DNA of 64,000 nucleotides, taken from the NCBI GenBank assembly GCA_029747585.1, contig JAPEVF010000041.1, forward strand, positions 67,417 through 131,416. Reading direction: 5' to 3'. The notes beneath the pieces are model-generated. The model did no database searches. It was given only the letters and a program-made list of their open reading frames with translations, and was not told the DNA's origin. The DNA is from Pleurotus djamor. Its lineage: Eukaryota > Basidiomycota > Agaricomycetes > Agaricales > Pleurotaceae. Made by a program: the position numbers and the translations under genes. Positions within the stretch are counted from its first letter, which is position 1. The number at the start of each line of letters is the position of its first letter. Shown in pieces: positions 1-11,172 of the stretch.

Positions 1-543
1 CGTAATCTTGCCCAGGAGAGCTCGGCAGGCGCGANGGTGTAAGCATGGATTCGGGGCATGGGGGACAGTCNAACAGGTGCCGTCAAGGNCTTAATCGACG
101 TCTATCTCGTGTAGATAGACACTATACCTAGATAATCGAGGGGGAAGGGTGTTTGAGATTTTGCTATAGACTCCGGGAAGATGCTAGAAATTTAACAGAA
201 CGATGTTCGAGATGGGAGATGATCTGGGAAGCGGGAAAATAGATACGNNTCTTTGTAGGACGAAATCTAATCTCCACGAGCAAGGTGGGAGGGAACCACT
301 CGTTGTCGGAATCGGAGAGGCATTTATGGGAGATAAGAAAGAACATGAAAGACTCNGAGGAGGGATGAGACTCGGACAAAGAGAGATATGAGAGAGAGAG
401 GTATCGTCATTTGTTCTTTTTTGAGAAGTCTGGCTACGCGCGTGGGTCGCAGGCAAAGAGGGAAGGCATTGACAGTGATCGTAGTTAAGACGTTCCAAAC
501 TTCCAAGAAAGACATGTATAGAACACAGTAGACTGATATGACG

Positions 544-559
544 TTTTACCGCGGTAAAA
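544..559. promoter_or_regulatory. Perfect 16-bp palindrome
   Basis: The sequence TTTTACCGCGGTAAAA is identical to its own reverse complement. It lies about 580 bp upstream of the cyclin start. A dimeric DNA-binding protein could use such a site, but no factor is identified and chance occurrence is possible. Confidence 0.3.
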
Positions 560-1033
560 GCAGAGACAGACCGAGGGCGTCGGTCGGAGCCGGTGGCATC
601 GACTCGTGAAGTATCACTGGTGCGCAGATGGTGGTGGTGGCTGGCGCTGATGACCAAGTCAAAGAGATTAGATCGTGGCTAGGCAATTCCTCGAATCATA
701 GTGTAGAAATCTTGGATGAGTAGTGAGTGGTTTGAGCACCGAGACAGGGTTTGTCAGCGTATTGTCGGTGTCGGTGCGTGTGGGTCATTCACATCGGGGC
801 CGGACGCAACATGATAATGGCCGGGGAGTAGATGGATGGGATTCGGATCAACTCTGCATTGCCGGAGGGAGGAGGAAGAGGCTATAGCAGGACAGGGGCT
901 GTTGAGGTTTGGGGTTGGGATTCAGCTTCCATAAAAGGCAGGTGAGATTCGATCTGATGTGGCCATATCAGGCAGGAAACAAAAAGTTTTTTTCTTGCAT
1001 GAGGCCATGCCACACCTGTGATCGAGCGGCCTG

Positions 1034-1042
1034 GATATAAAC
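1034..1042 (+). promoter_or_regulatory. TATA-like element of the cyclin gene
   Basis: GATATAAAC lies about 95-100 bp before the cyclin ATG and is followed by a pyrimidine-rich leader. The position is typical for fungal TATA elements. This is inferred from sequence only. Confidence 0.35.
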
Positions 1043-1136
1043 AAAGGTTGTTGCAGCGTCCCAATTTGCTTCCCCCCAACTCCAACACCTTTTTCTTCCA
1101 CCCATCCACTCATCCACTTCTCCTCCTCCCTCCACC

Positions 1137-2189
1137 ATGGCGTCTGTTCACGGTCCTACCATCCCTACCCATCCGGACATGAAGAACACTTTGCCTCGGA
1201 ATCGCATGTATCAGGCCGTCCCCCAGGTGCGTTGGTTTTGCCTGGTTACCCCCCCCTCTCCTGGACTTAGAAGAAATTTCAGACTGTTCCGGTTTCTTCG
1301 AAACCAGACCCTTTCTACGGCCACGAAACAACGAGTAGGCTCTGCGCAAGGTTCATAACTCATTTGTTTGCCTGCCCGGAGTACCCACCCTCTTCGACTC
1401 ATTCCCAGGCGAAATTGCCTTATTTCATCGCCTACGCTCTTCACCGAACAAAATTACATGCGTCTGTCACCTTCGCCGCCTTGGTTCTCCTCCAACGTCT
1501 CAAAGCTCGATTCCCGACTGCTCGCGGCTCTTCTGGACATCGCCTCTTCATTTCTGCCTTCATGATTGCTTCGAAGGTGATCTGTGACGACACATATTCC
1601 AACAAGAGCTGGAGCATCGTTGCGCAGGGGATGTTCACTCTCCGCGAAATCAACCAGATGGAGCGCGAGATGTGCAGTTACCTCGACTGGGAACTCACCG
1701 TCGACAACCCAATTCTTGCGAATTTCGAGAACATGGTGAAGCGTGACTTCCGGGGACATGGTCCCTACCCGACTTATTCTCTCCAGCTCGTCTCGAAACG
1801 CGCGATCAAGGCCTCGCAATCCGTTTCGGCTACCCCGATTCCACCTCCCCACGCCACCACCACTTCCCCCATCCCNGATCGGACAGCGTCCTTCCTCATC
1901 TTCTTCTGCTTCCCCGAAAGTTCCCTACCCCCCACCACCACCGATCAACACCAACGTCCCCTCGTACTCATCCCCNTCTACCCCAGAAACCCCCGACTCG
2001 AGTTACTCGACCTCNTCTACCCCCGCTTCGGACGCTCTCCCGACACCACCGAATCACGAATCGCACTTTGTCAAGGTCTTCGACGATTCAATGCCGACCC
2101 TTTCGCTGCGCCAGGTTGCAGAGCGACCACCGCAGATACACCCCCTCAAGGGAAAGATGTTCGCTTTCGCTCTCCCCTCGGTGTGGTAG
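1137..2189 (+). CDS. PCL-type cyclin (Pho85-cyclin-like)
   Basis: Predicted cyclin of about 331 residues, expected to activate a Pho85/CDK5-type kinase. Exon 1 is 1137-1226; an intron (GTGCGT...CAG) runs 1227-1282; exon 2 begins at 1283 in phase 0. The cyclin box runs from about residue 55 to 155, with the family-typical ALHRTKL, SGHRLFISAFMIASKV and the WSIVAQGMFTLREINQME segment followed by LDWEL. The C-terminal third is rich in Pro, Ser and Thr and holds possible SP/TP phosphorylation sites. The frame breaks at N1876; dropping that N gives SPIPIGQRPSSS and keeps the frame open to the stop at 2189. Other Ns at 1976 and 2015 fall in third codon positions and do no harm. The PCL1/PCL2-like group is more likely than a B-type cyclin because there is a single cyclin box and the protein is short. 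Confidence 0.85.
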
Positions 2190-5100
2190 TCTTCGGCATA
2201 CCTCAATATTTTATTCTTGCTTTCCTTTCCTTCATTACTCACCTTGCATACGAACTCACCGCAACACGCATTTGTACCTACCCTTCATACAGACGGACAT
2301 TCTTTATACCCCACACACTCATTGCATTGCTCCTCCATCCTCCACATCCTCCTATTGCATCTTAATTATTCCGTGCATGCATCTCTTGGTCACATTCATA
2401 CTTGTATTTTTGGAGGTCTCCCTTTGCATCTTCCCCTTTGGTGTCGCACTTGGTCCCTCCTGACATGCGCGGGCACCATCTTCTTTGTGGGCTTACACGT
2501 CGTTTACCGCTTTCTCGTAGTTTTTTCTTGTTCATTGTGTTTCTTCCTTAACTTACTGACCCGACATGGCACCAAGTGTATGATATATAGTATTACGAAA
2601 CAACAAAAAAGATGTGGAAATAAAGATTTGAAACCCTCCAGTTCCTTGTGTTTCGTGAGATCGCTCGTCTCGAACCAAACCTGTCAAGCGTTGCACTCAC
2701 TATAGCCTTCGGTCAGTGCTCAAGGTCTTTTAGCCCCTGAGGCTCAACGCTCAGGAGAGCCCCTAACGTTCCTGAAAGCGAAAAAACAAACTCAATGTTC
2801 CTCCTCCTAGCCCTCGAGGCTGCCCAACGGAACTTCTACAACACAATGTTCACCTTCCAAACACTCCCTCGGCACTTTATCCACCCGTTATACAGGGGAT
2901 GTCCTGGACGGTGGTCTTCAATGAAGGGAGTCTACTTAAACTTCGCGTCACATCACCCGCATTCCCTGGCAAAAAGGCGACGCAGTTCAGCGAGTCAAGA
3001 TTCTCACAATCTTCCCCAGTTTTGGTGGGATCGCGCCTCCCAACATGGATGTTAGTCTCCGAGTAAACCTCCGAGTAATCAACCGCATCGTATCATCGTA
3101 CGGCTGAACCTTTTTCGACTTCCTGTTCACTTTGCCCAGGAGGCCTCGACTACTTAGGAACTTGGAGTTTGGAGTGAAGAGATGCTGTCGACTGTCGATG
3201 ACGAGCGACAATGATAATGAGCCTCGCGCGGCCCATAGCGGACAGCTGTCCTGTCCTTCTACGTAAACCCCGTGGTTTGCCTCTTTTTCTTTGGGGAACG
3301 AGATTTTGGGATTGATTGAAGGCTCGTGAACGTTGAACAGCACTTTCTGCGTTCCTTCCTTCCTCCATCGAGGACTTGTTCTGATGAGAAGGTTCGATAG
3401 GTAACCACGTTTTTTNCCATAGACGAGTCGTTACGGTCCGCCGTAAAGGCCGAAGTGGCTCGATATGGAAGGTACCTGCGCACACATCACGCCCTCACGC
3501 ACCTTTCGCCGTCAACACCTGGGACTTGTCCGTTTTGGTTTTACTTGGGCGAGGCCAGTGCATGAGGCACCCAGGCTCTGTGACCGTGATGCCCTTTGCT
3601 TGCATCATATCCCTGGATGTTCAGTATAACAACAAAGGCCACTCCGTTCGAGAAACAAGAGCACAGGAGCCACTACGACAAGAGACGACAAGACCAAGAA
3701 CTTTTATCACCTCTGATGATGGCTCGTTACTTGATTGCTCCTTTAATTATTCTCCTACGGTTCCCTACGCTCGGCCTCTGAATCTCTGGCATTAGACCTC
3801 ATGCAGGGACTATTCGGCGATATTGTTGCTGATATCTGACTGAAAAATGATGATGCTTCGACGCTCGTCAATCATGGAGAACCACAATTCCTTGGAGAAT
3901 TATTATGACTCTTTGAGGTACGTTTCGGCGTCCAACCGTCCATTCAAACTCTCCGACTTCTGGCTCGGTCAAAAGAATAAGTAAGGACAAGTACTCTGCG
4001 TTCAATTCTCGTTCGTTCACCCGTTCAGGCCTGCTCACGCATTCTACTAGTTTCGTCCAGGTTCGACTTCAAATTCTCACCGGTTTCCTTCTCCAGTCAA
4101 GGTTCCCCTGAAGCTCGAGTTCTCAGATCTCACTGCTGAGCAAGGTCAAGTTCGAGTTCCATTCTCCCAGGCTCAGGCTCTTTCTCTCCCGTAAACCGTA
4201 ATTCTCCCGCAAAATGATGCATGATGTGTGATCGTTGGGGAATTATCAAAAGACGGTACGGAACGATTGGACAAGACGTGAGTAAAAACATACTCTGTGC
4301 GTGCCGTGTGATGGAGAATTGATTCCGTTAGCTTGCTGCTTATAGGTTTAGGAACTTGGCAAAGACCTAGGTTTAGCGGTTATATAAAACGGTCGCGACA
4401 CGAGGGTATCTCGGGACGCTGACTTTTTCGTTCAATGTTATGTCGAACGTCTAAACCTGGCGTCCAACTGTCCAATCTTCAATATTCGATGACGGGCTTC
4501 GATCCTCTTGATACGGAACGTATGGAATGTTCGTCTGTTTTTCGATCAGTATGCTGTCACTACGTCTCTCGGCCATGCGTCTTCCTCGTGTTCAAAACTT
4601 CACTATCAACTAGAGAGCACAATCATCGAAGATGTCCAGTCAAAGAATTACGGTCAAGCCTGCTTCCTCCATACCAGATACACACGGTATCTAGAGTACT
4701 CCGAGTCCTCGGTCTATGTATGATGGAACCTCAGACTCTCAGGCTCGCGTTCTTGGTTCTCATGGAATCCCCAACCCTTTCCTTCATCTATCCTATCCTT
4801 CAATTAGATCCTTCATTTAGGATTTTAATATGACGCTAGAACGCTAGGCACGCCGCTCGCCGCTCCGTGCTCGATGTTCATCCATTTATCGTGTGTAATG
4901 CTACGTTACTCGTCTTCTCATAGTCTCTTTCGAACGATCGAACGAGTTAAACTTTGACTCCATCGAACAGAGTGTATGGGAAGGTTTGATGGTCACGGGA
5001 ATCTACTTTTCACAAAGAGTAAAAAGTCCCAGTTCGGATCGTGGCAACCGAACAACGCGTTCGAACTTCGACCTATCCTATGACCGCAGTACTATCGACC

Positions 5101-5400
5101 GGGTACTTATGCCTTTCTTAGTATAACTATCGGTAAGTCGTCATTTGATAGTCCCGCGTTGGGGTAGCGTTCGCACCGTTGTTTGCTTCCTAGGGATACA
5201 GGGAGTCAGAGATTCCGGAATATCTATTATCGTTCAAGGGCATACGTTCTAATAGGCTAGAGTGCGTCCAATGCAGTGGATCTTGTTGGTGGGGAAGTGG
5301 AAGTGGAAATATGGTATCCCGCGGCGACGCTGGGAAATGCATAGGTGTGGTGGGATGAAGAGGCATTTCTCGCTTCCCTCGCAACAGTTCACATCCTCAG

Positions 5401-5430
5401 TCTCAGTCTCAGTCTCAGTCTCAGTCTCAG
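5401..5430. repeat. (TCTCAG)5 microsatellite
   Basis: Five perfect tandem copies of TCTCAG, flanked by imperfect extensions (CCTCAG on the left, GCTCTCAG on the right). It lies in the gene-poor region. Confidence 0.9.
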
Positions 5431-5777
5431 GCTCTCAGTTCGTATAATCAGGATCCTCGGATCCTTGCATTATGATACTACTTACTTCCTTTCTCGTCGT
5501 CGTCGGTTCAGTGAGTCTTATCATCAGTTGTTATTGTGATTCCCATATTCCGAGCCTGATATAACTACTAGATGAAAGCGCCCTCACTCCCGTTCTCCAA
5601 TTGTCATCACAGCTTTTCTTCGTATTCATCGTTCATCTCGTTGTTTTTAGGACAAAAGGCTCCGTGCCAGTGACGACCTACTGATGCTTGATGGATGGCG
5701 TATGGGATTGTACGCCTCATTATTGCCATCTCGACAGCTATCAACTGCTTGTTTCTCTGAACCGCCTGTCCTGCCCT

Positions 5778-5800
5778 GCGACGCGACGCGACGCGACGCG
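5778..5800. repeat. GACGC tandem repeat
   Basis: Four consecutive GACGC units within the stretch starting GCGACGCG. It directly borders the left copy of the diverged 400-bp tandem duplication. Confidence 0.8.
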
Positions 5801-6532
5801 CCCATATACTCTACTAGGAGGGAGCTTTCCAAGAACCTCCATGCAGTTAATGACGAGTTACGAACGCGAACATTCATCATCTACTCCATATCATCGTCCG
5901 TATCATTGTATAGCTATGGAGGCTCCGAGTACAAGTCGTATCTGTGAAGCACCGACGCGCCGCCTCCATCTGGTTCTGATCGTTCACATCCGTATCCTCT
6001 ACATCAAGATTGATGTTGGAGGGTTAGAACTTTGCTTCGTTGCTTCCATACTTCCATCCTTGTCGTCACAGTGATATGATAGTCAGACTCTCAAGATTCG
6101 AGTACTGAATCACCGCCCTTGTCCTTCATCCGATTATGCTTAGACTCCGACTCAACATTCCATCAACAATTGTTTTCCACCACCGCCTCTCAACGCCGCA
6201 CCCATGTATACTCGTACTCGTACTCATGTAACGGTAATACGGGCAATCAGAAATGGAGTTCACGACGAACGCGAACATTCATTGCTATCATTGCATGGCT
6301 GTGGAGGTTCGCGTCATATCTGCGAAGTATCAACGCGCCGCCGCTCATCTTCTCGCTCTGATCATTCACATGTACGCCCGTATACGCCAGAACTTGAATT
6401 TGGAAGTTGGAGGCTTGTACCATTGTGGAATTGCTTCCATACCTGCTGCTACGGGTTATGGTACTTACGGTATCGAATTCTCAAGTCGCCGCACTCAAGC
6501 CTCAGGCTTGTCCTTCATCGGATTAGGGGACC
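5797..6532. repeat. Diverged direct tandem duplication, period about 400 bp
   Basis: Copy 1 (about 5797-6140) and copy 2 (about 6197-6532) share ordered blocks: ACGAACGCGAACATTCAT, then a TGGAGG block, GCGAAGTATCAACGCGCCGCC (copy 1: GTGAAGCACCGACGCGCCGCC), GATCATTCACAT (copy 1: GATCGTTCACAT), AGTTGGAGG, TTGCTTCCATAC and CTTGTCCTTCATC. The spacing stays near 390-410 bp throughout. Neither copy carries a sustained reading frame. The divergence implies an old duplication; whether it is a tandem repeat, solo LTR remnants or duplicated regulatory DNA is not resolved. Confidence 0.65.
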
Positions 6533-8361
6533 TTGTATCAAGTTGCATCGCGTATCGCCACTTGGTGTATTTCGTTTAGCCATTCACATCAATAGTATGC
6601 CCCGTAGCAGCTGCAGCNAGGATGTAGTTGAGCACTCTACCCCAGACGTCAAGTTGTGGAAATCCGAACACTTATACGTCCGCGAGGCACCAGAGAACCG
6701 GTGTCAGTGCCACAGTAGCTTCCTCATGTGAGTGTTCTGTGTGCGTCTACACTGACACCCATATACTTACGGGGGATTGAGCTTGTGCTACAGATAGAGT
6801 AAGGACTAAGCCACCGCCTAATTGGGATTGTCGACCGGCGGCGGCCTTCCATCATGTATCATGATCCTGATTCGCCTCAACCCCATGATGGATGGGTGAT
6901 ATTCTTCTCTTCGGTATTATGGCAAGCGTATAGGGTAGCTGGGAGTTGGTGACCCGAGTCGGTGTTCCCAGGCTGTCCCCGAAAAGGCTCAGGACTGTAA
7001 CACTGTTGGACTTGACTTGGAAGTACGCTCAATGTCTTTGAGCTTGATCATGAGCGATGATCTTTCATGCGTAAGTGGCTTGTCGGTTTGCTCTTTTTTG
7101 GTCTTTCCACTGATTTGCTTTGCCACCACCAGTGTGCGCCAGTACTTTAGACTGATTTAGGCGGTGACGCGACGACTCGGGGCACAGAATCTTTCATCAA
7201 GCAAATACGATATACTCTATATTTGCATCAGCTGGCGTTACAACTAGTATGGGCGCGCCTTTATTGTCAATTGACAATTAACAGCAGAGTTACAATAAAG
7301 AGGTGTATTCCTATGCACGTCGGCTACGGTGATAAGATGTTTTTATTCTATCCTTGTTCCTTGCGCAAGGCGCCATGCTATAAGCATCAACATTCAACGA
7401 AGATATCCTTATACTTTCACGTTGACGTCAACCTAATAGGTGTACCCGGGATCCCTTTGGTTGTCATTCAATACTCACAAGGCTATGCAACTCCACATGC
7501 AATTCGTTTCTCGGGGGATTTGCTTGTGGGTAACGACGTTGACTATGACGACATCTGTTGAATGTGTCGGTGTGCATAGCACTGTTATCTCTGGGGTATC
7601 AGAGTCGTGGCTACCACCGAGGGAATTAAGTGGGAAGTACATCGTAGTGATTGAACTTATGGGTTTTCCCCGGATCTTTCGTGACGGTTCTATGATACCG
7701 TCATCTCTCCAGTGGCTAGATAAATCCAACCCCCATGACTTGACGGGTCGATGTCTTGGAGAATCACTACCGGTCAGCGGTCCTTAAAGTTATGGCATTG
7801 AGGTTGGCATCATGGGAGTAGCGAGCCGGATTGGCAACGGAGCTGTGCAAGGATCTGCCTCCCATTCGTTCATTACTGACGCCGTTGGACTTGGGATAGT
7901 ACGACTAGGTACTAGTGAGATCTGTCACTGGCGTGGGTTGACCGGTGAATCACCCACCAAATGCGATTTGTTCAAGATTTGTTGGAATCTCGCGCTCAAA
8001 ATGTCTACTTTCCTCGTTGAGATGTCTATCTCTCATGATTTACGGAAAGGTGACATATGTAGGAAGTTTATTGGGACGCTCTTCCTGTGGAGTGCTGATG
8101 CTATGCGAGGATATTGAGGGGCACATCCTCCAGTACTTGCTAGTAGGATGGAACAGATTACCTTATGTGTTCACGGTCCACGTTCAGGATGGACGGATCT
8201 TTGTGATTATACCAACCAGCAACGTTGGCTAGGCCACGTCCCCGTGAGTACGTCCGAGTGAGGTTGGTCAAACCATCCTACATGACAGAAAACTGAAATT
8301 TCCATACTATTTTGTCCGCGGGAGCTGGATGATCCAACAAAACAGATTCCGAAGCCGTGAG

Positions 8362-8439
8362 TGCATCAAGCGAGAATCGAACTCGCGGCGGGTCGAGATA
8401 GAGTGGCAACGACCCAGGTTACCACTACCCCATTGATGC
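8362..8439 (-). tRNA. tRNA-Gly(GCC) with a very short intron
   Basis: On the minus strand the gene folds fully. The acceptor stem is GCATCAA with TTGATGC, followed by discriminator A. The D stem is GGGT with ACCT around the loop AGTGGTA. The T arm is GCGAG-TTCGATT-CTCGC. The anticodon arm only closes as GGTCG/CGACC around TTGCCAT if 7 bases (CTCTATC) after A37 are removed as an intron at the canonical 37/38 position. The anticodon is then GCC (glycine). Internal promoter boxes are present: an A box near TGGGGTAGTGG and the B box GTTCGATTC. A short T-run (AAAA at 8339-8342 on the plus strand) lies about 20 bp downstream as a weak Pol III terminator. Confidence 0.85.
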
Positions 8440-8607
8440 GGTTGAAAAGAACTCCGCAAAAAGCATGTAGACTCGTTCTGTANNNTNNANNGTAATGCGC
8501 TTCCCCTGACTACACGTGATGGCTGACAATCCGGCGCCTGAGCAGTAATCGGAGACCCAAACCGCTTTCTATCCCGGCCACTGACATCGACGCTCAACGA
8601 ACATCCA

Positions 8608-10740
8608 ATGGTCTTTGGTCTTGTCATTGGCACAGAACGTGCTTCAGCCTTACAAGTTGGTTTCCTCTTCTCTGCTTCAGAGCTCCTATCTAATCTCGTT
8701 CTGTCCTTTCAGAATGTCATCCAAGACGAACTCACAAAGCGAGGGTTTAGTTCAGAACCTGGTGCGTCCTTTACCTTACCTTACCTCGACTTCGCGATGC
8801 TCATATCTTGGACGAAACAGACCCAGTTATGGCGGAGTACATCACTATCATGATGATAAACAACAAGACCGCTTGTGAGCTCTTTTTATTGTTGTGAGAG
8901 TTCAAGTTGTCTGACTCACTTCTCTGCTGCGTAGCGCAAATAACATCTGAACTGGAAGATTGTACGTTCCCCTTGTTGTCTGATGACGCGAAACGAGTCG
9001 TGCTAATATCTCCTGGTAGTAATTGGCTCAGATTATGGTTCGTCTAGTTCAAGGATCTCTGGTAACCTTGATGGTTGATTTTTTTTCTAGACTCGAGCTT
9101 TACGGATTGGTTGTTTGAAGAAGCTGCAAAGGAAGCTGAACAACCACCCCAAGCATCTTCGTCCACACAACCTGCTGAGACGTCCGAACCAGCCAAAGAT
9201 ACCCCTGCGCCCCCCAGCACAAGCGACACCTCGCGGCGTCCGGTCCATACCCCACGTAATAATGGCGTTTATCAACAAGCCCTCTCCCAAGCCCTGCCAA
9301 CGACATCTACTGCTGGCCAAAAGCGAACGGTATCCGCTCGTTCCCCTTCCCCAAACCACCCAAGCAAGTCACGGCGAACCGATCTTCCTACAGGCCCCAG
9401 AGCTATGCAGCGTGACGGTCAACCCCGAAGCCTTGCTGATCGTATAGGTGGACCAGCTCGGAACAACCATCGACAAGATGACATACAAAACCGCATCGAT
9501 AGTATTGTGAACGGGAACAATGCTCCAGATGCGAATATGATGATGAATGGTGGCGGGGCGTTCAACGGAGGAATGGGCATGCCGGGGGGTATGGGCGGTG
9601 GTATGGACATGGCAATGGGGAACCCGATGATGTTGCAGGAGATGATGATGAACTCAATGGCGTTGATGGCTCAGATGGCTACCTCGATGGGTATGATCAA
9701 TCCAACCGCCGCTCAGTTCGGGATGCCTATGCAAGGTATGCCTGGAGCGGACGCATCAATGTATCCTGGCCAAAACATGCAAGGCATGCAGCAACAGTCG
9801 CCAAATGGGCACAGTGGACAGAGGGGGAGAGGTCGGGGCCTAAGGGGGAGAGGTGGACATCATTCTGCAGGAGGTCCTTCAGTAGACATGGCCGGAACAA
9901 CATCAGAAACTCCTATCGCTACCGTACCAACAACTCCCATCGCTGCACCTACCCCCGTCGTCGCAACTCCCGTGCAACCCCAGCACATTCCCTACGCTCT
10001 CCCCGAAAGACCGCAAACCCCTTCGCTCTGCAAGTTTGGCGTAAAATGTACCAATGCCCATTGTCGATATTCACATCCTTCGCCAGTAGCAACCGCAGAA
10101 AGCGGTGTTGTACTGAGTAGCGAATCATGCGAAAATGGCAAGGATTGTAAAGATAAAGATTGCGTTAAATCGCATGTCAGCCCAGCTGTGCTGAATCCTG
10201 CTGGTGAGTATTTTTGTATCTTGGAAGTCCCGAGTAGATGTTCATCGTTGTGATATTTTAGCGGCAGAACAGCCCCCTCCCGCAGCAGCTGCCCCTCAAC
10301 CTGTCGCCCCACCCCCAGCCCGCCATCATCCTCACTCATCCACCAACGCTGTGCCCTGCCGATTCGGGGCTCAGTGTACGCGTCCCAACTGCGCATTTTC
10401 CCATCCACCCCGTCCAACCGCCGTTCAGTGTCGATTCGGCTCTGGTTGCACGCGTGCAACATGTCCGTATCAGCATCCTGAAGGCCGTGTCCTACCCACT
10501 TCCTTCCATCGGGGATTGTCGACGAGCGCACCGCTGGTGAATGTACCTACACCTGAAACCGGGTCTATGGGGGCGCCGAGTCCGCATAGGAGTGTCAAGT
10601 TTAACAACGCGGCGAGTGTGAAGGAGAGGTTGAAGGAAATAGAGGAGAAGAAGGTTCAAGCTGAGAAGGCCGTGAAAGAGGCTGAAGCCGCTGCTGGGAA
10701 GAAGGATGATTCCAAACCTGTAGCCATCGCTGCTGTATGA
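8608..10740 (+). CDS. NAB2: Nuclear poly(A) RNA-binding zinc-finger protein, Nab2 family
   Basis: Binds poly(A) RNA and acts in poly(A)-tail length control and mRNA export (known for Nab2/ZC3H14). Seven exons join in frame: 8608-8655, 8713-8761, 8821-8874, 8935-8961, 9020-9037, 9091-10203 and 10262-10740, giving 595 residues. The N-terminal PWI-like domain (about residues 1-80) runs from MVFGLVIGTERASALQ to the SSFTDWLFEEA end. Then come a low-complexity region, a Met/Gly-rich stretch and an RGRG-type segment. The C-terminal half has at least four Nab2-type CCCH fingers, for example CKFGVKCTNAHCRYSH, CRFGAQCTRPNCAFSH and CRFGSGCTRATCPYQH, plus a more degenerate CENGKDCKDKDCVKSH. A charged coiled-coil tail closes the protein. 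The start is chosen because it places the conserved N-terminal domain in frame across five small exons. Introns 1 and 5 have GT donors with weaker consensus (GTTGG, GTTCG). Confidence 0.93.
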
Positions 10741-11172
10741 GGAGACGCGGACCGTTAGAGCAATGTCGCTCTCGGCGCACTGTTTTTTGTTGTTGTTTCA
10801 TTTCATTATCCTCGTTTCCTTTTCTCATTTACGCACTTACTCATAACCTAGCACATATCTGCTGTAACAATGTCTCCGTGTTTCCTGCCATATCTTTACC
10901 TAGAATGCCTTGTAGGTACACACGGTTCAGAGGGCTTCGGATGGAGAAGGAGGGGAATATTATGTTCATCAAGACGCTCTCACACGAGCTGCATTCGCCT
11001 CCCAATTGATCGCGCTACTTCTGGGATGAGAATCTAGTTTGTCGGACATCAACGCAAAACGAGTCTTGGTTTTTGATGACACGTGTGTTACCTTGATGCT
11101 GTGAGGGCAAGTACTCGGCCGTCTTGACAAGAATGCTGCCATTTCTCTCTTTGCCTCCGTCTTTGCTACAAC
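10741..11172. other. Intergenic, NAB2 3' region and next promoter
   Basis: No coding frame is supported. It holds the T-rich 3' flank of NAB2 and the upstream region of the ATPase gene. No clear TATA box was seen. Confidence 0.6.

Larger units (their letters stand above)
1..1136. other. Upstream non-coding region with scattered Ns
   Basis: No reading frame here has coding character or recognisable domains. Several Ns (positions 35, 71, 89, 248-249, 356) show low consensus quality. The right end looks like the promoter and 5' leader of the cyclin gene: a TATA-like motif at 1034-1042 and a pyrimidine-rich stretch from about 1075 to the ATG at 1137, which is common before fungal start codons. 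A perfect 16-bp palindrome lies at 544-559. Confidence 0.6.
2190..8361. other. Gene-poor region of about 6.2 kb
   Basis: No frame exceeds about 175 codons, none shows a recognisable domain, and I could not chain short frames through plausible introns into a conserved protein. Visible contents are the cyclin 3' end, many short internal near-repeats, a TCTCAG microsatellite (5401-5430), a GACGC tandem repeat (5778-5800) and a diverged tandem duplication (5797-6532). It may be decayed mobile-element DNA, long regulatory DNA or a non-coding transcript; nothing seen decides between these. Confidence 0.6.
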
